Source: Deltaproteobacteria bacterium
GTDB taxonomy: Bacteria > Desulfobacterota > DSM-4660 > Desulfatiglandales > Desulfatiglandaceae
Direction of reading: 5' to 3'
Length of the DNA: 21,525 bases
Assembly (NCBI GenBank): GCA_018644785.1
Contig: JABGPV010000056.1
Span: 1-21,525, forward strand
How positions within the stretch are numbered: the stretch's first letter is position 1; each line of letters starts with the position of its first letter. Position numbers and translations under genes: made by a program. The notes under the pieces were generated by a model. The model was not told where the DNA came from, did not search any database, and worked only from the letters and a program-made list of their open reading frames with translations. Below, piece after piece: positions 15,890 through 21,525 of the stretch.

Positions 15890-17323
15890 CTAGCCCTTTT
15901 TATGGAATTCGTTTTGAATATTTGTCACGAGTTGCCGGAGCTCTTTTTGAAGCCCCACCGGGTTTTTGTTGGTGGTTCCTGCCACTTCGATCTTTGCCCC
16001 TGTGCCCTGACCAAGGACACGCACCCACATCTTTTTGTGCGACATGAAAAAGGTCACAAACAAACCTGACACCATCAGAAAACAGCCCGCCCACACAATG
16101 GGAACGCCCGGATCTCTGTTGGCCTGGAGACCCGTGTAATATACGGTTTTGAGACCTGTAAGCGAAAACCGGTATGGAGAGAAAGCTTCAGGATTAAATT
16201 TCGGGGAGGCCAGCATGGGGGGCGGCAATTTTTTTTGAACCGCATCATAGTTCTTAAATACCCAGAACTCGATCGGCTCTCCTGTTTTGGGTTTAAGCAA
16301 AATGAGCACAGCGGGACCCAGGTGCATGATATCGTTTCTCATGTCTACCACTTGATAGGTCCCTTCGCCGCCGGGCAACGGATAGCTGATGTTGCCTTTT
16401 ACGGTTTTTTCAGATGAGACGGGTTTATTTGACTTCCTGTCAATACGCAACCGCGCTTCTTTGTCGGCAACGGAGCCGTAGCTGGCCTGATAAAAGGTAA
16501 CGCCCCCGAATTCCACGGGATGATTGACCAGAAGATCGTTCTTTCGAACCGCCTTCCCGTTGACCATGAAAGTGAGGTTGGACTTGAATTCCTTGGGTGC
16601 TCCGGACTCGTAGAAATCAACTGAGAACTTGTCGCAACGGACTTCAAAACCGAGATCCAGGGGTCTCATGGTTTTCCGAATGATAACCTGATCTGTTGTT
16701 TCTCCCTCCAGAATGTTGACATAGGCCTCAAAACCAAAAAACGATCCCATCAGGCCTCCCACAAGGATCAGAAGTACGCTCAAATGAACCACATAGACGC
16801 CAAAATAAGAGAGACTTCCCTTATCCCCGTAAAAAAAATGATTGGCGCCACTGGTTTTTTGGTGCACGTTTTTGTAGCCTGATTTTAGTATTTTTTCGAC
16901 ACGCGTTGATGCCTTATCCACATTAACGCCGGCTTCAAAGCAATCTTCCGGTGTGCTATTTTCAAAAGGCTTACTTCGGTCCGGAGCAGGTTTGGTGGAA
17001 AAACGCTTCCACGTGGATGGAAAGCGGTTAATTGAGCAGACAACCAGATTAAGGGCAAGAAATGCGATGAGGAGCCTGAACCACGGGGCATTATACATGT
17101 CAAAAAGCTGCAGCGTTTTAAAAAATCGAAACATGGCCGGATGGAGGTTTTTTGCAAATTCAACGGCACCCTGTCCCTGGGGGATCACGGTCCCCACAAT
17201 GGAAACGATGGCCAGCAAGATCAAAAGGACAATGGTCAATTTAACGGAACTTAAGAATTCCCAAACGGAACTTAAGAATTCCCAGATAACATGGGGTTTG
17301 TTTTTGGATTGGGTATTTTTCAT
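15890..17323 (-). CDS. resB: Cytochrome c biogenesis protein ResB (Ccs1)
   Basis: Membrane partner of CcsB in system II cytochrome c maturation, thought to bind apocytochrome and heme outside the membrane. The 477 residues show the ResB layout: WEFLSSVKLTIVLLILLAI-type first helix, GTVIPQG, helices near 80 and 175-200 (FGVYVVHLSVLLILVGGLMG), a large external domain with GGVTFYQASYG, and a final helix before a basic cytosolic tail. The N-terminus contains a seven-residue tandem duplication, WEFLSSV twice (residues 14-20 and 21-27), from a perfect 21-bp DNA repeat. No clear ribosome site precedes the ATG. Confidence 0.95.
   Translation of the reverse strand: MKNTQSKNKPHVIWEFLSSVWEFLSSVKLTIVLLILLAIVSIVGTVIPQGQGAVEFAKNLHPAMFRFFKTLQLFDMYNAPWFRLLIAFLALNLVVCSINRFPSTWKRFSTKPAPDRSKPFENSTPEDCFEAGVNVDKASTRVEKILKSGYKNVHQKTSGANHFFYGDKGSLSYFGVYVVHLSVLLILVGGLMGSFFGFEAYVNILEGETTDQVIIRKTMRPLDLGFEVRCDKFSVDFYESGAPKEFKSNLTFMVNGKAVRKNDLLVNHPVEFGGVTFYQASYGSVADKEARLRIDRKSNKPVSSEKTVKGNISYPLPGGEGTYQVVDMRNDIMHLGPAVLILLKPKTGEPIEFWVFKNYDAVQKKLPPPMLASPKFNPEAFSPYRFSLTGLKTVYYTGLQANRDPGVPIVWAGCFLMVSGLFVTFFMSHKKMWVRVLGQGTGAKIEVAGTTNKNPVGLQKELRQLVTNIQNEFHKKG
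17243..17284. repeat. Perfect 21-bp tandem duplication inside resB
   Basis: Two identical 21-bp units (17243-17263 and 17264-17284), each starting AACGGAACTT and ending GAATTCCCA, code for WEFLSSV twice. Perfect identity, including silent positions, points to a recent duplication. Confidence 0.95.
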
Positions 17324-17584
17324 AAGATTTTGATTAAAAGGAAAAAACAGCGTTCAATGCTGTGGTCGGTCTGCAAATTTCCCCTTTCCTCCGGAAGTCG
17401 AACGTCTTGTGGCCCATTTCCTTTAAAGGCCCATCGAATTTCATGAATGGCTCTAATAACATGAATTTTTATAAAGTTCAATTTGTTTGAAGGTCCTAAA
17501 AGGTTTGACGATTGCTGTTACATCATGTAGAAAAGTTCACAGAGATGCTTGTAAGAATGGTTTTGTAAATTTGGGAGACAATAT

Positions 17585-18871
17585 ATGCTGGACCTTAAAT
17601 TTGTCAGATCGAATCTGGAGGACATTAAAACAATGATCCTTAACCGCGGATACGATCTGGATATCTCACATTTTGAGCGGCTGGACAAAGGGAGAAGAGA
17701 GCGGCTTTCCGTTCTGGAAGCGCTCAGGCACCGCAGAAACAAAGTCAGCGATGATATCGCCGCCATGAAAAAGAACGGCGAAGATGCCTCGGGTGTCATT
17801 TCTGAAATGAAAACGGTTTCAGCCCGAATTAAAGAAAAGGAAAAAGAACTCCCACGCTTTGTGGAAGAACTGGAACAGCTCCTCCAATTGATACCCAACA
17901 TCCCGGATGAATCCGTTCCGGTGGGAAAAGATGAAAAGGACAACCCGGTCATCAGAACCTGGGGTAAAATTAAGGACTTTGAATTTGAACCCCTTCCCCA
18001 CTGGGAGATCGGCGAAACCTTGGGCATTCTCGATTTTGCCTGTGCCGCCAAACTTTCAGGGGCGAGATTCGCTCTTTACCGGGGTGCAGGGGCCGCCATG
18101 GAGCGTGCCCTGATCAATTTCATGATCCACATTCACACAACAGAGCATGGGTATACCGAGATCCTTCCCCCCTTCATGGTCAACGCCGCCTCCATGTTCG
18201 GAACCGGTCAACTGCCCAAATTTGAAGAGGATCTCTTTAAAGTGGAGGGCAGGGATCTGTATCTGATTCCCACGGCAGAGGTTCCCGTCACCAATATTCA
18301 CCGGGATGAAATCCTTAAAGAAGAGAGTCTTCCAGCCACCTATGTAGCCTACACCCCATGCTTCAGGTCTGAGGCGGGGTCCCATGGCAAAGATACCCGC
18401 GGCCTCATCAGACAGCACCAGTTCAATAAAGTGGAATTGGTTAAGTTCGCAAAACCGGAGGATTCTTACGATGAACTGGAAAAACTGACACGAAATGCCG
18501 AAGAGATATTGAAACGCCTCGAACTTCCCTACCGGGTGGTGAACTTATGCACGGGAGATATCGGTTTTTCTGCTGCAAAGACCTATGATCTTGAGGTGTG
18601 GCTTCCCGGTCAGGGTTTATACCGGGAAATATCCTCATGCAGTAATTTCGTGGATTTTCAGGCCAGAAGGGCGAGTATCCGGTTTAAACGAAAAGGAAAG
18701 TCCGGGAATGAGTTGGTTCACACGTTGAATGGATCCGGCCTGGCGGTGGGAAGAACCCTTGTGGCAATTCTGGAGAACTATCAACGGGAAGACGGCAGTG
18801 TTGAAATCCCAAAAAGCTTGAGGCCCTATATGGGCGGAATTGATTCAATCCCAAGGGATCAGGATGGATAA
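17585..18871 (+). CDS. serS: Seryl-tRNA synthetase
   Basis: Charges tRNA-Ser (and tRNA-Sec) with serine; cytosolic class II synthetase of 428 residues, the standard length. The N-terminal long coiled-coil arm (about 28-100) that holds the tRNA variable arm is present, followed by the catalytic core with motif 2 ([20 protein letters not shown], about 257-276) and motif 3 ([18 protein letters not shown], about 380-398). GGGAG lies about eight bases before the ATG. It is divergent from resB across 261 bp. The last eight bases overlap the start of the transpeptidase gene. Confidence 0.98.
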   Translation: MLDLKFVRSNLEDIKTMILNRGYDLDISHFERLDKGRRERLSVLEALRHRRNKVSDDIAAMKKNGEDASGVISEMKTVSARIKEKEKELPRFVEELEQLLQLIPNIPDESVPVGKDEKDNPVIRTWGKIKDFEFEPLPHWEIGETLGILDFACAAKLSGARFALYRGAGAAMERALINFMIHIHTTEHGYTEILPPFMVNAASMFGTGQLPKFEEDLFKVEGRDLYLIPTAEVPVTNIHRDEILKEESLPATYVAYTPCFRSEAGSHGKDTRGLIRQHQFNKVELVKFAKPEDSYDELEKLTRNAEEILKRLELPYRVVNLCTGDIGFSAAKTYDLEVWLPGQGLYREISSCSNFVDFQARRASIRFKRKGKSGNELVHTLNGSGLAVGRTLVAILENYQREDGSVEIPKSLRPYMGGIDSIPRDQDG

Positions 18872-20189
18872 CCATTCTTCCTATAATTCCAGCTGGCGGG
18901 ATCACAACCCGGATCTTCGCCAAAGTCGCTCAAGAAGATTTTTCAGCAGACGATTAACCCTGTTGAGTTTATTTTTGTGCCTCCTTGTTACCACTTACCT
19001 GCTTTTTTTTCCAATCCCGTGGTACAAAAGCGAAGCCGGTCGGAACGGGGACGCTTTGTCCGCCATCACCAAACCGATTAATACGAAACAGACTGCTTCA
19101 AGAAATCTCTCCATTGGTGGTATCGAAGATCTGAATCTGGATCCTGCCCATATTGAAGAGAGCTTTACCCTCCAAAAAGAAGGCATTCCCCTGATTGTGG
19201 AATCATCCGTTGATGCCGACTTTCAGGCTTATATCCTGAGCTTGCTTGAAACCTCCAACACCGTGAGGGCGGCGGTCGTGGTTATGCAGCCTGATGACGG
19301 ACGAATTCTTGCCATGGTCAATTACGACAGTGAAGAAAAGGGGGAAAGCCTGTGCCTTAAGGCGGATTACCCGGCGGCGAGCCTCTTTAAAATCATTTCG
19401 GCGGCGGCAGCCCTGGAGTCGGCGGGTTTTTCGCCGGAAAAATCGGTCACTTTTGTGGGGAGAAAGCACACACTCTATAAAAATCAGCTGAAAGAGAAGA
19501 AGAGCAGATATTCGGCCACCATCTCTTTTAAAAAGGCTTTCGCCTCTTCCATTAACCCGGTATTCGGAAAACTGGGTATCCATGATCTGGGTTACGAAGT
19601 GATGGCGAAATCGGCTGAGAAATTCTTTTTCGACCGTTCAATTCCCTTTGACTTTCCCGTTGGTAAAAGTGAAGTTTTTGTTCCGAAAGATGAGTTCGGA
19701 CTGGCGGAGCTGGCCAGCGGATTCAACAAGGGAACCACCATATCGCCTCTGCACGCGGCACTGCTGTCGTCAGCAGTGGTCAATAATGGCGTGATGATGA
19801 AACCATGGATTGTCAAGCGGGTGGTCAATGAGGCGGGTGAGGTGCTCTATGAAAGGCGTGAATCACGGATGGGGGTTTCCGTCAGCCCTGAAACCGCAAA
19901 AGAGTTGAGGATCCTCATGAAAGACACCGTTATCCACGGCACTTGTAGAAAGGCGTTTTATCGGGAAAGACGCAGGAAGGTCTATAAAAATGTGGAACTG
20001 GGGGCAAAAACGGGCACCATCAATGATCGGGAAGACCGGTTTAAATATGATTGGTTAACGGCTTATGTCGTCCCCCCCAACGGAAAAAAAGGTATCTGCA
20101 TCGCCGTGCTGGGAATTCATGGAAAGATACTGGGCGTGCGGGCCAACCGGCTCGGCCGCAGTATTATTCGATATTACCTCTCTTCCTGA
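18864..20189 (+). CDS. Penicillin-binding transpeptidase-domain protein
   Basis: Probable periplasmic peptidoglycan DD-transpeptidase or a relative, anchored by one N-terminal membrane helix (about residues 30-52, [19 protein letters not shown]). The active-site motifs are intact: SxxK as Ser173-Leu-Phe-Lys176, SxN as Ser228-Ile-Asn230, and KTG at 381-383. At 441 residues it lacks the large N-terminal pedestal of FtsI or MrdA. I choose the ATG at 18864, inside the end of serS with AAGGGA upstream; the frame is open to a start at 18840 deeper in serS. The overlap suggests translational coupling to serS. No terminator is seen after the stop; a palindrome-rich region follows. Confidence 0.88.
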   Translation: MDNHSSYNSSWRDHNPDLRQSRSRRFFSRRLTLLSLFLCLLVTTYLLFFPIPWYKSEAGRNGDALSAITKPINTKQTASRNLSIGGIEDLNLDPAHIEESFTLQKEGIPLIVESSVDADFQAYILSLLETSNTVRAAVVVMQPDDGRILAMVNYDSEEKGESLCLKADYPAASLFKIISAAAALESAGFSPEKSVTFVGRKHTLYKNQLKEKKSRYSATISFKKAFASSINPVFGKLGIHDLGYEVMAKSAEKFFFDRSIPFDFPVGKSEVFVPKDEFGLAELASGFNKGTTISPLHAALLSSAVVNNGVMMKPWIVKRVVNEAGEVLYERRESRMGVSVSPETAKELRILMKDTVIHGTCRKAFYRERRRKVYKNVELGAKTGTINDREDRFKYDWLTAYVVPPNGKKGICIAVLGIHGKILGVRANRLGRSIIRYYLSS

Positions 20190-20315
20190 TCAAGGACCTT
20201 AATCATCGTTTCGGCAATGTATATGCGACTTCAGTCGCACAGGCTCAGAGTGTAAATGCGGCTGAAGCCACGCCTACAATCAGCGCAATTGACGGCTTCT
20301 GGGAATGGCCGAAAC
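20190..20315. repeat. Short hairpins after the transpeptidase gene
   Basis: TGCGACT-TC-AGTCGCA (20224-20239) is a perfect hairpin. About 18 bases later is a related imperfect one, GCGGCT-GA-AGCCACGC (20258-20273), framed by TGTA and TACA. No gene or T-run was seen. They resemble dispersed palindromic units. Confidence 0.5.
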
Positions 20316-20405
20316 TACGATAATCAGTATCCGTTCACGGAGTTAATTTTAAGGTAAGCCATACTCGCAACTCTGGTGTGCGAAATTAGACTTTAGCTCC
20401 GTCGG

Positions 20406-20427
20406 GACAAAATCGGCCGATTTTGTC
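20406..20427. repeat. Perfect 22-bp palindrome
   Basis: The half site is GACAAAATCGG, followed at once by its reverse complement. There is no spacer, so it suits a dimeric protein site or a cruciform better than an RNA hairpin. Confidence 0.8.
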
Positions 20428-20473
20428 AAAATTACATTTTGAACTCCCGTCCCATGGGGACATACGAAAATAG

Positions 20474-20493
20474 CCCGGCAATTTATTGCCGGG
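20474..20493. repeat. 8-bp-stem hairpin
   Basis: CCCGGCAA, a TTTA loop, then TTGCCGGG; perfect pairing. Part of the palindrome cluster. Confidence 0.75.
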
Positions 20494-20516
20494 GTAAATT
20501 CACGTAGATGCAATGA

Positions 20517-20572
20517 GTCCCGTAGGGACGGCAGAATTCAGTTCCGTTCTTGTTCTGCCGTCCCTATGGGAC
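20517..20572. repeat. 20-bp inverted repeat with nested GTCCC-NNN-GGGAC hairpins
   Basis: Arms at 20517-20536 and 20553-20572 match at 19 of 20 positions around a 16-nt loop. Each arm also begins or ends with its own small hairpin, GTCCC-GTA-GGGAC and GTCCC-TAT-GGGAC, so two alternative folds are possible. Confidence 0.8.
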
Positions 20573-20747
20573 TGAAAAACTGTATGGTCTCTACCCTATT
20601 TTCAATGGTCTCTACGAGACCTGAACCGAAAACTATAACCCGCGAACGGTTACGATAATCAAGACTAATGTTGACCTTGTATCACCGTTTCAACCATTTA
20701 ATAAACCATCCCTCAATGGCATAGACATCCGGCTGAGTATTATGGGC

Positions 20748-20879
20748 TCATCGCGGATTAATGTGAAAACTTCCCCGGAGGGGAAAAGTCGTATAGCCGG
20801 TGGTTTCAACCACCGGCTATACGCCCACATCCCTTCGGGATATAAGCCGCCACGACAAATTCACGCCAATCCGCGATGA
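20748..20879. repeat. 132-bp multi-hairpin palindromic element
   Basis: Outer arms 20748-20767 and 20860-20879 pair at 17 of 20 positions, 12 of them unbroken at the ends (TCATCGCGGATT). Inside are three separate hairpins: TTCCCC-GGA-GGGGAA (20771-20785), a perfect 16-bp-arm hairpin (20790-20823, core GGTT-TC-AACC) and ATCCC-TTC-GGGAT (20829-20841). No ORF. It has the form of a four-way junction and could be a MITE-like or REP-type element. Confidence 0.65.
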
Positions 20880-21279
20880 TCCGCATTATGATGGTTCCAA
20901 ATAGAAGATTAGAACCAACGTCCTTGACTCCTTGTAGTTGGGAAACAAGTTCCAAAAAAACTGTCCTCGCCAGGTTTCCAAGTCCCAGAGCCAATGCGCA
21001 CATTATAGGAAAACTTCACTTTTGGATTAACAGTCTGAAAAAGGATCGACCACAAGATGTAGTGGCATTGGACAATGAGTGAAATGGCAAATTCAATCCT
21101 TGCTCGAATGGGATAATGAGCTCATCTACCCAGCCGAGTCCACCTGACATACCTAAAATATTCACAGGTCTACTTTCGCGAAAAAATCGTAAAATCGATA
21201 TGGGTCACGATTGAAGTTTCGGTTGTCTGAATGATGATATCACACTATTTGCTTCGGTTGACCTATATAGCAGAAATCA
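20880..21279. other. About 400 bp without a recognisable gene
   Basis: Both strands carry only short frames without family motifs, codon bias or ribosome sites. There are weak local symmetries only, such as AATCGT/ACGATT near 21186-21211. I see no RNA gene or promoter that I can support. Confidence 0.5.
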
Positions 21280-21322
21280 CAGATTCACAAAAATCCAATG
21301 TATGTTGGATATGTGAAATCTG
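21280..21322. repeat. Interrupted inverted repeat
   Basis: CAGATT-CACA-ATCCAA arms around a TGTATG loop, pairing with TTGGAT-TGTG-AATCTG with two small bulges; about 16 paired bases. It lies some 115 bp beyond the stop of the partial hydrolase gene on the minus strand and has no T-run. Confidence 0.55.
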
Positions 21323-21435
21323 CCAATTGCGGATAACCAGCGGGAAAAAAATCTCCCGATCCAGCACTGATTTTAACGAATAGCCCGGAGTTTCTTCCTG
21401 TTTGCTTCATTCGTAGATTGTGGTGCAAAGGGTAA

Positions 21436-21525
21436 TTATTGCCCAAGGCCTTTCAGCCATTCTTTGACAACGGGCGGTACTTCAGGACTAACAATCACGC
21501 CCATGTGCGATAAGTTTGGCAAAAG
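21436..21525 (-). CDS. C-terminal fragment of a probable alpha/beta hydrolase
   Basis: Reading the minus strand from the window edge, 29 codons end in TAA: LLPNLSHMGVIVSPEVPPVV, then KEWLKGLGQ. A histidine followed by Met-Gly after a Leu-rich strand, then a PEV-type loop and an amphipathic helix containing EWL, is what is seen around the catalytic histidine at the end of alpha/beta hydrolases. Only the end is visible, so the enzyme class is open; a random frame is the alternative. Confidence 0.55.
   Translation of the reverse strand, partial: LLPNLSHMGVIVSPEVPPVVKEWLKGLGQ

Larger units (their letters stand above)
20316..20661. mobile_element. Candidate MITE-like element with inverted ends and flanking direct repeat
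   Basis: An 11-bp direct repeat TACGATAATCA occurs at 20316-20326 and 20651-20661. Just inside are inverted ends: CCGTTCACGGAGTTA (20331-20345) and, read from the other strand, CCGTTCGCGGGTTA (20636-20649). The roughly 325 bp between hold no gene but many palindromes. The arrangement is that of a non-autonomous insertion with target-site duplication. It rests on sequence symmetry alone, and the right copy sits one base closer to the inverted end than the left. Confidence 0.4.

Noticed and set aside
17341..17363. Hairpin ACAGC/GCTGT followed by six T on the minus strand before resB, a possible attenuator
   Set aside because: The stem is only 5 bp with a 7-nt loop, too weak to claim as a terminator, and no leader peptide was found.
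17505..17533. Promoter-like TTGACG-17-TAGAAA before serS
   Set aside because: The -10 is poor and several equal matches occur in this AT-rich gap; not separable from chance by eye.
17324..17584. T-box or other riboswitch before serS
   Set aside because: No T-box sequence, specifier loop or antiterminator was found, and these are rare in Desulfobacterota.
20190..20900. CRISPR array
   Set aside because: The repeats here are palindromes of differing sequence and uneven spacing; there are no identical repeats with regular unique spacers.
20806..21082. Short frames on both strands in the palindrome-rich region
   Set aside because: They run through the 132-bp palindromic element or begin beside it, lack ribosome sites and match no family I recognise.

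Overview
The window looks like a chromosomal segment of a Desulfobacterota (Deltaproteobacteria) bacterium, most likely a Desulfobacterales-type sulfate reducer. This is inference from gene content: a siroheme-decarboxylase (AhbA/AhbB-type) gene overlapping hemL, which fits the siroheme-dependent heme route; a ResB/CcsB (system II) cytochrome c maturation pair; a stand-alone NDP-forming acyl-CoA synthetase alpha subunit; a PQQ-like propeller/PKD secreted protein with a remnant of a CFI-box C-terminus; and an intergenic zone dense in palindromes. No rRNA, tRNA, CRISPR array, prophage or transposase gene was seen.

Layout. (1) 1-3695, minus strand: acyl-CoA synthetase alpha subunit, then siroheme decarboxylase subunit, hemL and hisI (hisI runs off the left edge). 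The last three are tightly arranged and may use their own promoter just after the synthetase stop. (2) 3739-5522, minus: an orphan peptide/nickel-type ABC substrate-binding protein followed by a short hairpin. (3) 5633-6297, minus: an AT-rich PIN toxin / Phd-YefM antitoxin pair in toxin-first order, with a consensus sigma70 promoter whose -10 box lies inside a perfect palindrome and predicts a leaderless toxin mRNA. (4) 6372-7517, plus: a cold-shock protein with promoter, long leader and terminator, then a CPBP intramembrane protease whose stop overlaps that of the convergent propeller gene. (5) 7514-10500, minus: the propeller protein and the ammonium transporter amtB; amtB has a textbook sigma54 promoter and two 30-bp-phased upstream repeats that could be enhancer sites. 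(6) 10625-13665, plus: a tandem two-domain CDP-alcohol phosphatidyltransferase, a fused SpmA-SpmB-type membrane protein and a DUF3467 protein. (7) 13676-17323, minus: a REC-PAS-LuxR response regulator, then ccsB and resB; resB carries a perfect 21-bp in-frame tandem duplication. (8) 17585-20186, plus: serS overlapping a small penicillin-binding transpeptidase. (9) 20190-21435: about 1.2 kb without a credible gene, filled with nested palindromes, including a roughly 345-bp element bounded by a direct repeat and inverted ends, and a 132-bp element that could fold as a multi-branched junction. (10) 21436-21525, minus: the C-terminal end of a probable alpha/beta hydrolase.

How the genes fit together: hemL, the siroheme decarboxylase and ResB/CcsB are all needed for heme and c-type cytochromes, central to the respiratory chains of this kind of organism. 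The rest is a mix of housekeeping, envelope and stress genes. I see no clear multi-gene novel system. The best leads are the regulatory architecture of the toxin-antitoxin pair, the sigma54/enhancer layout of amtB, the double-domain lipid synthase and the palindrome cluster at 20.2-20.9 kb.
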